DNA from: Lycorma delicatula
Taxonomy: Eukaryota > Arthropoda > Insecta > Hemiptera > Fulgoridae
Direction of reading: 5' to 3'
Assembly: GCF_047948215.1 (NCBI RefSeq)
Contig: NC_134467.1
Location: forward strand, 33,744,020 to 33,808,019
DNA length: 64,000 bases
The translations under genes and the position numbers were made by a program. This document shows, piece by piece, positions 1 through 14,400 of the stretch. Position 1 is the stretch's first letter; each line of letters opens with the position of its first letter. Under the pieces are notes generated by a model. That model saw only the letters and a list, made by a program, of their open reading frames with translations, was not told the origin of the DNA and did no database searches.

Positions 1-308
1 TTAATGTTGGTTTGACTTAATTAGCTGCATACTGAAAGTACAAGGGCCCATAGAGCTGGTAATTTAATGGAGGAGAGTGTCTAAGGTTTAACCCAGATAA
101 TTTTTCTTTTTAGTCAAATGGCTACATACGTCTAATTGAGTATGTTCCTACTGGGTAGAATAAAAAAAGGCCATAAAAAAAAAATAAATATAGTTAATAA
201 ACACTTATTGACTTCTTTAGATAAAGAAGTAAGTAAACAAAAATTAGAAAAAATGGAATTTGCCTATCAACAAACAAAATACATTTACATCTCATAATCA
301 AACATTAC

Positions 309-1440
309 AATTTTTTTTTTTTTCTTTGTGGGTGAAAAACGCCTGGGTGTTATCATCGCCTGGAATTTCAATTATAAAAGGGTAAAACAACTCCAAAATA
401 ACAAAACTTATAAGATGTAAAATTAATATTAAACATATAATAAAAATTTATTAGAATAAGAGTCAAGAAGGTAAAATAAAACTCAAAACTAGAACTGCAG
501 ATGAAGTCTGTAAAATATAAGACTTAAAATAATCGAATAAAGAAACTATATAAAACTTATCTAATTCCGATGGGTTGTGCAAAAGGCTACCTTCTCGGAT
601 AATAAAATTAAGGACATAGAACCAAAAAAAAATCAAAATTGCAAGTAAAGGTTAAAAATTATCAACAACTCTTCTACCATAAAAATATATATGATAATAT
701 TAAAATTTTTGCAGTAACTTGGTAATATGCAAAAGCTGAAACATCCGGTCCAAAATTTTGTTATTGTACAAGACGTCACGGATTTTTCCAGGTAGATTAA
801 ACTTACGATGCAACGCCGCATAACATATGCAGTCCACAAGAATGTGGTGCACAGTCATGCGGCAGCTGCATCGTGTACATAGGAGTGGGACTTCTCCTGA
901 CATTAGGTATTCGTGTGTGATCCTTGTATATCCTATCCGTAACTGGCAGAGGACTACTTCCTCACGACGAGATTTTCTGCAAGAGGAGCCCCATGGCAAC
1001 ACTGAATCTTTAATCTGGCAGAGTTTATTATCAACGGTAGTCGCCCAGTTGCTTTGCCACCTTGCTCTCAGTGATTGTTGTACACGATTAATAAAATCAA
1101 AGGTAGTAACTCGGGTGGTGAAAGGAGGTTGAATACATCCTTATTTGGCTGCATAATCTGCTCTTTCGTTACCTAGAATTCCTACGTGGCTAGGGACCCA
1201 GCAAAAACTTACTTCTGTGTTGCGATTATTTAACTCAGCAATTGCGTCTTAAATTTCAATGACAACAGGATGTTTGGAATAAAATTTTTCTAACGCCTGG
1301 TGAGCACTACACGAGTCACTGCAAATAAGAATGTTTTTATATTTAGGGTTAACGATATTCAGAGCCCTATTTACAGCGAGTAGTTCAGCGGTGAACACAC
1401 TCGTAATACTGGGTAGCCCAAACATCCTTTCATTGACAAC
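309..1440 (-). mobile_element. 5'-truncated LINE (Jockey-like) with RNase H domain
   Basis: One minus-strand frame from about 1440 to 700 encodes an RNase H-like region: FTAELLAVNRAL, ICSDSCSAHQALEKF, then SFCWVPSHVGILGNERADYA. It continues with a C-terminal region containing LCQLRIGYTRITHEYLMSG and a CxxC/H-type motif (LCTRCSCRMTVHHILVDC). Two in-frame stops interrupt it. A 3' untranslated stretch leads to a poly-A tract, seen as T-rich sequence at 311-323 on the plus strand. The arrangement fits the end of ORF2 of a Jockey-type non-LTR retrotransposon, truncated at its 5' side within RNase H. It lies in an mGluR intron downstream of the TM3/TM4 exon, in the same orientation as the gene. Confidence 0.8.
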
Positions 1441-1873
1441 ATATTCATTGACATAACTCAGAAAAAAGTAGTCACTGTATAATTGTAAACAATTTTATTC
1501 TATTTTTTTAATATGATTAAACATTTTTTTTTATTTGATTCTTTTTTTAAACATTTTTAATTTCAATTTCAGATACCACATTTTAATTTTTTAAGTGAAA
1601 TTAATCTATTACTAAATTCAAAGATAAAAATGTTGAAATATTATGGTCAATTTGGATAACTTTTACATAATTATTAAATTCACTCAGATCTGTTTGTAAA
1701 TATTTGAAAATTTGCTTTCAAATATTATTTTAAGATTGTGAACCAATGTCACTTTCAATGGTAGCATAAGTAGCACTATTGTAAATATTAGTAATTAATA
1801 TAATTAGTGTTATGCATGTTTATTCTACTACGTATGTTTTCAATCGTTTGCCTCTGAATTTTTAGTAACATGC

Positions 1874-2030
1874 TCTCTCTCTCTCTCTCTCTCTCTTTTT
1901 CTGTATACCTCCAGAACCACTGTAAGGTATTACTTTTCAGAGAATGAATTAGGATGTTATGTATGAATGTATATGAAGTGTAGTCTAGTACAGTTGAAGG
2001 TCAACCATTCCTGAGATGTGAGGTTTATGA
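1874..2030 (-). repeat. SINE-A copy, partial, preceded by a (CT)n microsatellite
   Basis: This is the 3' half of SINE-A in minus orientation: the tail motif cctccagaaccac, then gagaatgaattaggatg and cattcctgagatgtgagg. A run of CT dinucleotides at 1874-1896 abuts the tail, as expected if the A/G-rich SINE tail expanded into a microsatellite. The tRNA-like head is missing. Confidence 0.75.
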
Positions 2031-2198
2031 ACATATTAAGCATAAAAATTGCTTATTTATAATCTGATGTGATTAGATTTGTGTATATGTCAGATGTTGT
2101 GGTGAGTTTTCTATAAATTTAAAAGATGTATTAATATTTTGGTACAACCAATGACGCTGAATGATTGGTTATGAGGTAGTTTTTTTGATGAAGTATAG

Positions 2199-2226
2199 TT
2201 ATATATATATATATATATATATATAT
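2199..2226. repeat. (TA)n microsatellite
   Basis: About 14 TA dinucleotides lie 35 bp outside the donor site of the TM3/TM4 exon, inside the intron. Confidence 0.9.
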
Positions 2227-2261
2227 GTTTAAAAACCATTTACAAAAATTAATTTACTTAC

Positions 2262-2424
2262 CTGAATACTTACAAGACCGCTACAAATAATTAGTTGTGA
2301 TTTTGGTGTAATAAAACTAGGTCTTTTAGCTGTACGTTTTCCTGCATTAAATATTCTTGATATACGATTGGTTTTTGTTAAAAGTGCAGCATAAACAACA
2401 GTAAAACAAAATCCAGTACCAAAT
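2262..2424 (-). CDS. mGluR: mGluR exon: TM3, intracellular loop 2, start of TM4
   Basis: This 163 bp exon runs from a ttctag acceptor (plus 2425-2430) to a gtaagt donor (plus 2256-2261). It encodes RFGTGFCFTVVYAALLTKTN (TM3), then RISRIFNAGKRTAKRPSF (loop 2, a G-protein contact region) and QLIICSGLVSIQ, the start of TM4. The exons for TM5-TM7 and the C-terminal tail are not found in positions 1-2261, so the gene must continue to the left of the window. Confidence 0.93.
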
Positions 2425-5400
2425 CTAGAAAAAAGTGTAAGTTTAATGTAAATACTTTGTAATTAAATTTTTAAAAATTAGCATAACACAAAAATAATAC
2501 TTTAATTTTATTATTAATCAATATTACAGGAAGACAAAGATAAACTAACCTAATATTTTCTGAAAAAAATAAAACTTTAGAAAGGTAATGTTCTTAAAAA
2601 AAATAAACCATTAGGTTGCAAAGAATTGAGTTTTATGAATTTAGAATTTTATGAATGAAAGTATTAGCATGCTTTCCTATTTCACAGTAGATCACTGCTC
2701 ATATGTAGAAATACTTGAAACTAAATTTGAAGAAAATCAGTCAGATCAACTTGAGATATAAGGCCAAAAGTAGTGCAACATATATATATACATATGTACA
2801 AATATCTTTAAATTTGATTTTTTTAGTCTAGATGAACTAACTCAATCTAAAACATAAAGTTTTGCAAAAACTTGACACCACATTTTTGACTTTGACATGA
2901 TCACCATACTTTCTTCTTTAATATGGCTATTTTAGGTATATTTGCAGGGAAAGTAAAGTTATTAGAAGAGATATTTGAAAATTTTTGGTTATGTAATTTT
3001 ATTTTTTTTTAATTTAGGCTCTTTTCTTTTCATATGAGAATAACAAAGGTTTTATCTTATAAGAAAAAATTATAAATTGAACTGTTTAAAAGCAATTATT
3101 TGAACCTTTTTTTATATCCTCAATGGTTTGGAAAGTGTAGATTTCACAAGCTAGATAGTTTTAAAAAAAAAAAAAGTGTAACGTAACAACATAAAGTAGT
3201 TTCATTATTTTGTAATTATATCCACCATCTGCTGTTAACAGTGATAAATTAATAAGTTTTGTTACGACAGAGTACTTTTACTGGCAACATTACGTACAGC
3301 ATATAAAATTATTGCTTGGAACGTGTAGTCAACTTAATGACCACCTCACAGAAACAACACATGTATCTCCCCATATTTAACTTAATAACACATACTATAC
3401 ACACAGAAAAGCTCAGAAAAGTCATGATAGCATCTATTAGAAAAAGAATACTCTTTATGTGATTATGATTTATACGTGTGTAATCCAGCATGCACTAGTG
3501 ATGGAAAGTACCACAACGCCATTCTGGTACTGGTTTTTGGGAGAAATAAAAAATTGACCTTTCACATAATATTTCTTTTAATTTAAATTATGGCTCATAT
3601 TTCATTTTAACATTAAACATTAATTATTATCATATTTCTTAATGAAAGACATCACTACCTTAAATGGTGTATGACGAATTTGTTTAATAGATGTGTTTCT
3701 GGATATTAAATAATTTATTTTAATTCCTTACCTTCACATCATTTTTATTTTTATTGATACATTATTATGAGTTGATAAAAAATATCACAGAAATTATAAA
3801 AATCAGATCGGGTTAAAACAGTCCTTGTTTTTAGTTATATGTAGGCAAATGGCGACAAAATAAGTTGTTAAAAATGTAATTTACAAAAAGAAGATAAAAC
3901 ATTTGACATGTAAAAGATAAGTTTTTTCTTATCAATGTAAACATCGAAATGAATGAACGTTTTTCATAACATCATCATGAAGCCAGCTACCTGTACCTAT
4001 GGACCATATTCTTCGGTTCTGCTATAATATAAGAGTAAATTTTTCGGTACTGGAAAATTTACTGAGTGCACTCATGATGTAATCAATTTTGAGAAGATGA
4101 AACCATTTTAAAAAATATAATATTTGATACATACACTCTCTGAAAGAAATGAAAACTAATAAATAAATTTTTAGATTGTAATTATGTTGTTGAAAAATCA
4201 ATAGCAATGCGTTAGTAGTAATCTGGATATTAAAAATATAGGTTTTGCCACCTTGAGGTATAATTTTCCTAGTTTATATTTTTTATAAAAAAATCTTGAT
4301 TAATTATCTGTTTATTGCATTATATTCTAATAGAAATAAACAATTTATTTATTCAACATTTTTCCATTTTAATAGCATCAACCTAAAACTGAAATTCATG
4401 TAGTTACCACTCCTTAGAAAGGAAAGTTTGAAAAAATTATATCGATATATAATGATTAAAACAAATAATACTACCTTTGAATTCCACAAACTACATCAGT
4501 TGGTCGCAGAACAAGTACAAAAGTAACCAAATAACATAATAGAATCCCAGTTAATAGAACATATGATAATTCTCTTCCAGCAGCTTTTACAACCGGTGTA
4601 TCATTATGTCTAACAAAAACACCAGCGACAAATAATGTAACCAATATACCAGTAGCCGATAAAGACATTGCACCAATAGCCCAAGCACTTTCTGCTCTTA
4701 AAAACATTTCAGGTATGTCTAAGCATCTTTGTTTACTTGAATCAGGAATTCTACCTTCAGGACATGTTAAACATTGAGTCTCATCTCTTGGATTTCTTAT
4801 CTAAAAAAAAAAATAACAAAGAGAAAGGATTATAATTAAAATTTTCTTATTTTATATTAATATTTAGATTTGAGGAAATGTTTTATGAAGTGTTTTGATA
4901 TGAGTGTTGTTCTATTTGGATATGAAACATGGATACGAAAAAATTTGGAAAAAAGAAAAAGATTTAACATATTTGAATTACAGGAATGATTGAAGAAGAT
5001 TAAATAGAGAGAATAAGTGAGAAATGAAGTACTAATATTGAGGGTAAGTTAGGTAATTATGTGGCTGGGACATTTCATGAAAGGAGAAAGACTCGTTAAA
5101 AAACTCTGCAAGTAATAGTAGAAAGTGCAAAGGAGAAGGATGGAAAAGAGTAAAAATTATAAATAATGTAAAAGGATATGTGTGCTGTAGGATTTTAAAA
5201 GTTGAGAATAATAGATAATGGAGATGAAAGTAGTATAAAAAAACCATACGATCCTTAGGAAAATTAACCATAATATTTAGATTTAGTATTTAATTTTAAA
5301 ATTATTAATTTTATTTACCTGATACTGGGAACAGTTAAAACAGTGCCAGCAACAGCTTTCTCCTTCAACATATTTCTTTGCTTGACCCATCTCACATGGT

Positions 5401-8400
5401 AAACTACATACAGATTCAGGAGGCTGTGGTTGACTTAGTTTAAACTGAATATCTGTAACAAATAGTTTGAAAATTATTTTATTGATACATGTTAATATTA
5501 ACAAAATTCTCAAATACAGAAAAACACAATTAATATTTCAGATATAGTTTATACAAAAAAAAATCATTATCATCAGCATCTGGTGTTCTGCCTTATGGCA
5601 AGTCCCTTATGCTATTGCTCGTTCTACCCATCCTTGTTCCAAGCCATCTCCTTTTTCTTTTTGTAGTTTACAATCTTCTCCTCATCTATTAACTTTATCC
5701 TTTTTCTTTGTCATTTCTTTCTTTTCTGACCCTTCTAATATAAGGAAAGAGTCAAGATTCTCTAGATTTCACTTCCTTTAACTACATTTCCTAACCAGTT
5801 TCCTTTTGTTTTATATTCATGCCACATAAATCCTCTTTCTTCTTTAATCCTGTTCATTACTTTCTCTTTCTTCACTTTATCTTAATTTCTCCACTTTCAC
5901 ATCTCAAAAACCTCTTTCCAGTCCCTTCCTATTCCTCATTTCAATACAACAAAAAAATCTACATATAGCATTGGGCAAAAATCTTCCTTAACTTTATCCA
6001 TAAAACAGGTTAGAATATATATTATGAAAAACAGAAACGATGGAATTGCAATGAAATCTCTAGATCACAAGAGCCTATAAAATTAAAGAACAAAAAAAAT
6101 CCCATTTTTATAAATAATCCTTAATCAGTGTGCTAGGGAATACTACTTCATATTATATAAACCTATTTTTTATATTATACTGGCAATGATAATCTTTAGT
6201 CTCTAGAGCTTCCTAGCAAATGTGGTTATACTGTTTTATATCCAGTGATTTTTGTTTGTCATTTAATTAAATAAAAAATCTATGATATGAGATACTATTC
6301 ATCTGATGCATCCAATTATGCAACTATTTTTTAATCTATCTCATTTCTAATAATTTTGTTAGACATGGCCTATTGGTTTACATATATAATTATAGTTAGT
6401 ATACAAAAAACCGCTTACTAACAATTAAATTTGATGCGTTCAAGCACTTTCAAAGTTAATTTTCATCTTCAGGAACTCTCATATTTGTCCTATTTATAAC
6501 ATTAATTAAAACATCACATGTAAATTGTTAGAAAATTGTGATATTTATGTAAAACATAACAGTTGATTATCATATGTTTTAAAATTATGTCAATGTCAAT
6601 GTCCTGTCAATTTTGTAGTCTCAACTGTTGTGGTAAAAAGTAATTATAAAGTAATAATAGATTAGGTTGGCCAAACTGATCCACTTCCCTTTTAACACAA
6701 CAGTTTTGACCATCATATTGACAGGACATTTATGTTGACATAATTTTGAAACATATGATGGATGACCAACTGTTATGTTTTACGTAAATATCACAGATTT
6801 TCTTACAATTTACATGTGAAGTTTAATTAATGTTATAAATAGGACAAAAATGAGAGTTCCTGAAGATGAAAATTAATTCTGAAAGCGCTTGAATGCATTG
6901 AATTTAATTGTTAGTAAGTGGTTTTTTATATATTAACTATAAACATCTCACTTCTATTTATTTAAGTCATTTTTTTTAAAATGAATTATTACACATAATA
7001 CTTTTATATTACCACTAGAAAAACAGCGGGCCTTAGGCCTGCTACAAAAATGTTACATGGTTTATGTTTCATTACACTTGATTTTGTTAAATGTTTTTTC
7101 CAATTGTAACTAAATAATATTCATGAATTTAGCGTACTAACAACAACTAAAACTTTTACAGTGAAAAGTTCCAAAATCCTGAACATTTTTAGCTGTTTCT
7201 TGAGTTATGATTTTTTAATACAGTTTAACCTCCAATGTTTTACTTTTTTTATTCCCAAAACACAAATATAATTTTAGATAAATCATTTGTATCAAGAAGT
7301 ACAAATAACTTGAACTAAAAAACTGTTTGAAAAGTATAAATCTTACATGCACTTCATTAAAAATAAAAATCTGAGCACATATAGAAAATAAACCAACGCA
7401 CCATGCTTTTTTATTGTATTAAGTATATCTATAGATGTTTATTAATATCAGAAAATGTTTATATGCTGACTAAGAAGATAATTTTCTAATGGTGATTGTG
7501 AATTTATAGAATAAAAAAAAAATAGGGAAAATAAAAAATTTCCGGGACTGAAAGGGACTGCAAAAGATTTAAGTAAATAATTCAGTGCATTTAAACCTAA
7601 TTATAAATGACTAAACTCAGAATGTAAGAGTTTCCATAGTTAAATTCAATAGAAAAGATTGGAGGTGAACTGTAGAGAGAAAGATTCATTAAATATATGA
7701 GATCATAATTATTGGGTTAAAATGTTCTGTTTCATTGGCATGAGATGTGAAAGTTAAGAAAATTTTAAATACATACATATATATATATTTAAAAAAAAAA
7801 TATATTTACATATGTATAAACAAATACCTCATTGCAAAATCAGAAGTCATAGTTATAAGGTTCAATTCCTTGTAAAGGCAGTTGCTTTTATATGAATTTG
7901 AATGCTAGACTGTTAACAATGGTGTTCTTTAGTGGCTGGGATTCAATTAATCACACGTCTCAGGAGCGCTCGACCTAAGTCCGTTCCAGACTACATGTTT
8001 ATGTAATTACACTACTGCTACATCAGATCATGTAAGCCAGTAGTGGTAATTGCATTTGCCTATATACAAACACCCAGACCGGGCAGTTGCTGGAAAATTG
8101 GTTGGAGAAATATATATATATTTACACAAATACAGATAATTTGGTTGCATTTAAAATAACATTTTACTAAGATTTTTTAAAAAGCCAACAAAGGATTATG
8201 TAACCTTCCCACATTTTTGTTTCAAATATACCATAGCGGTTTTAAATACTGATTTCATTATATAATATTTAGAGTTAACAACAAAAAAATCAAAATGGTT
8301 CAATAAAATATTTGGGTTAAATTTGAGCCCCTTGGTCAACAGCTATCTCATATGACATTTTAATAACAGCCACAATTTGAAAACACAAATAAAGTAAAAA

Positions 8401-11400
8401 TTATAAAATAAAATTTAAACAATCTTTTAAAAGTTCTAAATTTGTGTTCCACAGGAACCCCTTTTTTTAAAAAAAAAGGTTCCTATACCATCTACATTAA
8501 TATTAGATGCACTTTCAATTTTGAAAACTAAAATTTATAAAGTTAATATTTCATTTTTTTGTGAGTACAACCATTTAGCTTTCTTGTCTATTGAAGGTTT
8601 AAAAATTTATTTACTGGTATAATTATTTACTTCAATAAGAGTTGCCTTTATCTGATGCGACGTTATTAAAAAAAAAAAAAAAAAGGGTTTGTCAAATTGC
8701 GTTGAAAGTTAAGCTACTAAAGCCAGATTATACAATAAATTGCAGTAAATAGGACCACTGGTTATTCGGAACAGCAGTTTAATTGAGGCGTTTTTGAAAA
8801 AAAGAGAAACATACTGTAAAATTACAGTGGTTTAACAGCTAAAAATTTCACTTATAAAGCTCAATAGTTTGGATATTTCATTGTATTACTCATAAAATAA
8901 CACAATTGTGATTTAAGTCACTTAACCATTGTTTAAATGGAATAGGGAGGAAGGTAACTTTCCTTTAACCACCAAGAGAAAATTTTGTATGTTTTTTTTT
9001 TTTTCAGCCTTGTTGAATAACATTGTATCAAATTGGAGAAATTTATTAAAGTAAATAGTTACTCCAATAAGTAAACATTTAAATCTCCAAAAAACAAGGA
9101 GGCTGACTTTTTGGATCCATTAAAAAAGAATACCAACTTTTTTAAGTTTTCAAAATTGAAAGTCCAACTATACCTAATATTTAACTCTACCTAATATTGT
9201 AAGTGAATTGAAAAATCAGGCTTATTGCAATGCACTCGACTAATGAGAAATTTTAAATATAATCTAATCAAACTTAACCTTTTTCTTCTTTTTTTTCTGT
9301 TTAGCCTTTGGCAATTACCTTTCAGATAATACTTCAGAGGATGAATGAGGATGATATGTATGAGTGTAAATGAGGTGTAGTCTTGTACAGTTTCAGTTTG
9401 ACCATTCCTGAGATGTGTGGTTAATTGAAACTCAACGACCAAAGACCACCAGTATTCATGATCTAGTATTCAAATCCATGTAAAAATAACTGACTTTAGT
9501 ATAACTTGAACGCTGGAACTCTCGACTTCCAAATCAGCTGATTTGGGAAGATGCGTTCACCACTAGACCAACCTGGTGGGTTAACCAAACTTAACCTACA
9601 TTTGCTTCGCTCACTAGTTAGGTAAGCGAGCAAAGTGAGCTTAGGTTAAGTTTGGTTACATTATATTTATAATTATAAGCAATAATGTAAATATATTATA
9701 TTTAATTTTCCAATTAGCCAGGTGTGTTGTAATAAGTCTGATTTTTCAATTCGCCTACAACATTAATGTAGACAACATGGGTATTTTTGTTGTACTGGTC
9801 TGAACGATACTTAATTCTTTCAAGTTGTGTTGGAGTGATGAATAATCAAAAAGATTACTCAAAAGTCGATGAAATTGAAGATGTTTTCAAAGTTAAAAGC
9901 ATATCTATATATAATTCAAATTAATTCATAGATGAAATTCAACAGTATTTTATACAAGAAGGTGATGAAGGAATCCTACCAATGAACTGTGAAATTGTGC
10001 CAATTTTGTAGTGTCAAGAAATGAAAGGTAGACGACAGAGCAAGTATAAGATATTTTTCAAAAGTTCAACTAAGAGACACTAGTTTACTGACATTTTTGT
10101 ATTTTACTGATCATAAAAAGTACTCACTATTTTGATTTGTACTTCTATTTTGTTTATCAGGCTTTGTTTTTTATTAATAATGTAAGACTATAAAAACAAT
10201 TTAATCATCTTTAATTTAATAGTTTCTGTAACTTTAAAAATAAATTAGAAATAAAATTCTGATTAATAAGATGCTTAATTATGTTTTATAGTTAGTATGT
10301 GCTATAGTGTATTTGTGCATAACTTCTCACTTTTCATTAACATTGCTTACATCTGGTCTCAGTCCTGAAGTGAATTATCCAGAATTCATTGTATATAGCC
10401 AAATATTTAGCCCAAATTTTGATTATATTAGTCAACAGGTTTTTGTGATACGAGGCCGAAATTGTTTGGAAATAATATTGAATATTACCTATCCACCTAT
10501 AAATCCAATTAACTTAAAACTTTGGAATTTTAAATACCTTAATAAGTACTTTCATCGTACTATGGAACAATTTTCTATGATCACTACACAAAAGTAAAAA
10601 AATAACCTCTCTCTCCTCTTTTTGCAATTCTGTCTAAAATTTTTACATCAAATATAGAAACATTTTCAGCCATTTTCAAAGGAGATATTAATAAAAATGG
10701 AGGGCAGTACAATCTTATGGAAATTTTTATAACTTTTTTTTTGGACTAAGGAGGATTTTGAAACATCAAACATTTCGGATGATCATTATAGCTAAAAAAA
10801 AGTGCATCGATGATTGAGCTAGAGTCAAAAAATAATCCTTTATAGTTATACTCTCACAGCAGCAATAGAGCTAAAAGGAAAGTTATAAAAGGGTATACAG
10901 ATTGCAACTATAATGTTAATGAATGCAAAAGAAAGGTGTTTTATTCCAGTCTAGTTAGTTGTATGAAAACTCATTTAAGAATGATGTGGATTAATCCAAT
11001 TATGTAAAAAACCTCACCACCATGCAGTATAAAAAATGTGCCTGAACAGTAATCATAAACTTTTTAATTTGTTTTTTTTTTTAATTTTAAATATTCTATC
11101 TATAATTATTGTAAATTAACAATAATAAACCTGCAAAATAGCAATAATAGAAGTTTAATATCTATGATGTGTTGAAAAACTTATTAAAAGTTAAATTACA
11201 GTACAATTTTTTGATCAATTGTACAAAAAAATACCTTTGTCTGAGCTAGTTTAAGAATCTAAGTTAATATTTTTTCATGAAGATTAGTGCTGTGGTTCAA
11301 ACTAAATATTGAGATATCATTTATAATGTATGTGCATGCGCATGCACGTGAGTGAAATTAAAATAGTGTTTCTTGCTTATCCAGAATATTTTTTTATGCA

Positions 11401-14400
11401 ATTTTCTTTGTATACTTCAATTTGGTCAAGTTCAACCCACCGGGTTGGTCTAGTGGTTAACGTGTCTTCCCAAATCAGCTGATTTGGAAGTGGAGAGTTA
11501 CAGCGTTGAAGTCCTAGTAAAGCCAGTTATTTTTACACGGATTTGAATACTAGATCGTGGATACCGGTGTTCTTTGGTGGTTGGGTTTCAATTAACCACA
11601 CATCTCAGGAACGGTCGAACTGAGAATGTACAAGACTACACTTCATTTACACTCATACATATCATCCTCATTCATCCTCTGAAGAATTATCTAAACGGTA
11701 GTTACCAGAGGCTAAACAGGAAAAAGAAAAGGTGGGTCAATTTCACATCACTTGTGTTTGTTAATTTTAACTGCTAATCTTATCCTAATATATTACATGG
11801 AATGCTACATAGTACACACACTTAAATTAGAACAGGAAGTAGTATAGGTAATTCTTTATTTATACTCTTCAGCAGGTTTAACAGATATTTTCAAGCAATA
11901 TTTATAAATATAATAGCTTTTAATACTCCTTATAAACTTAATTCAAACAGAATTCAGTGTGATATTCTTTTTAAAAATATTTAGTAGTAAAATTGATTAC
12001 TTGTATGTTTTTTTGTTCTGTTAATCTGAAAAGTAATGTTTGCACAGAACATCCAATTCCTGCAATAATAATCATCATTAAAATCCTTATGTAATTATAA
12101 ATAAATAAAGATTACTACTTATTATTTTTAATAATAATGTTAAAAATTAGTGAAAAACTAAATTAAATTTTAAAAATAAATAAATAAAAATATACCTGAC
12201 ATATTTAGTCGTAATTCGCCATCTATATATTCACCGACACGAATCCATGAATAATTTCCAGCTGATAATTGTTTAAAATGTATGATATTATAACGGGCTG
12301 GTCCATCGCCATTTGGATCAAATTTAAATTTATCGCCAGATAAACCTATAAATGAACAAAATTATTAAAATATTTATATATATTTTGTTAAATAATATGT
12401 AAATTTTTTTTGTTGTTTGTGATTATTTACATCTCTTCTATACATTGCAGATTTCTACTAGGATACTGAAAATAAGGAAAGACACATAAATACTGTAAGA
12501 TTGAACATAGATTTTTTTTTTGTGATAAACTAGTAACAATACTTTATGATAATTTAAAATAAGTTAATCTATACAAAAACTGTTCTTCTACTACTTTTTA
12601 TGTATTAATTTGTTTATAAGAATGGCCAGTGTTTGTAATGTTAGGTGGTGTGTGATCCGGTCTATATTGCTATTTATTTTCTTGTTTAAAAGGCTTTGTT
12701 GTTTTTAATTTTCAGCACAAGATATGTTTGTACATTACAATATATATTTATATGGTTTCTGATATTATTTTGTATAAAATAAAAATAAAAAATAAATATG
12801 AAACAAATGCAACAAAGATTTATAATACTCTGCTTAATAGAAACATACTTATTAGAATTCAACTTCAATTTTTAATAAATTATCTATCTGATAAAAAAGA
12901 TCTTACTTCAATTTATTTAAATATAATTATTAAAAAAAAAAAAAAATGGAACTGGCATCAAGATCAAGTAATGTGATGCATATGTATAGAATTATAGGAT
13001 TCTCATTGTCCCTACTGATGCTGGATATTATAATACAAAATGTATATTGGGTCTGAAAGATTTAAAACAAAATATCTCAATTTTTTATGATTGTATTAAC
13101 AGTGCTACATATTTGCAGAAACTCACATTACCTGCCCTACAGACCTCATAACATTATCTAACGTGACGCATACATATAGAATATCAGGATTCTCATTGTC
13201 AATATGTGCTGGATAGTGAATAAAATATTTTGTCAATTTTCAGACTGATTTTTTGTGGCTAAAAGGTTTTTCAACATCATGGTACCACTGTGAAAAGTAG
13301 CTACATCAATTGCAGCAACATTTATTTCAATTGGATTAATAGAAAAAAAAAAATTTGGATTAATATTAAAAATAAATATACAGGTTGAGTACATAACATC
13401 CTTTCTTGAAGTTGGTTAAAAATTAAAGTATTCTTTTTTACAGAAACAGTATTATTGTGTTGATGAATTAAAAAAAAAATCTAACTAGATAAAAATTAAA
13501 TTTTTTTATACATTCATTTAACTCATATTTTTCCACGTTCTAATGCTTTGGTCATAAAATGATTTCTTAGGTTTAAAGATGCTTCTGAATCATATATATA
13601 ATTTTTGACCTTCAGGCATGATTATTTATTGATTTATGAAATGTTGTGAAATTGCAACTTCAAAAGGAAAGGGTGTCTAAATTAATACAAACTGATTTAA
13701 TTTGTCAACTGAAGATGCTTGTCAACTGAGTGTCACTGAATTGTTGCAGTTGAAAACACTGTTGGTCGTCCAAGTCTCTGCATTTGGGGAATAGCAATTT
13801 CTGTCATGTTATTCGCCTTTGATAATAATAATGTGATAATAATAAGTCGTCAAAATTTGAGTTGCTCAATTATGATTGGTAACGCTTCAATGAATTTATT
13901 AAAGCTGCATTAAGAAAGTTTGAAACTAAGGTCACCACCATTTTTTTTTCTTTCATTGTTATTCAATAGTTCCTGACACCATTGTCCAGTGAATCAACCC
14001 CATCCATACAGACATTGTATTGCTTGATGAGATCTGGCTGTTGAATTGAAATTTTCATTTTTTTGCCTTAGAATACCTTTTGACATTATTCAGAGGTTCA
14101 ATGGACTGAAAATTTGTAATTAGAGTTACAGGATAGTTGTCATTCCAATTTGTAATAAAAACTGATGGGTGGTATCAAAATAATAATTGTATGTCCCATG
14201 AGGTTCCTTACACAAAGAATGAGAAACTTCTTAAGGACACTTTTGAATTCAATCTTCATTAACTATTCCAGATAGTGAAGATGAGTTCTTCAGTAAAATT
14301 AATAATTTATACAAACTAAAAAACCAATCAAAATAAATGCTATCCAGTTGTGTCTACAATGCTCAATAAATTTCGAACTGAAGCATCTAATGCTAGAATC

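Noticed and set aside
1..2261. TM5-TM7 exons of mGluR
   Set aside because: The only protein similarity here is a LINE RNase H region; no GPCR motif such as the FNEAKxIGFTMY block was found.
10307..10597. 96-codon ORF, hydrophobic
   Set aside because: No recognisable domain, AT-driven composition, inside an intron on the opposite strand; no second copy in the window.
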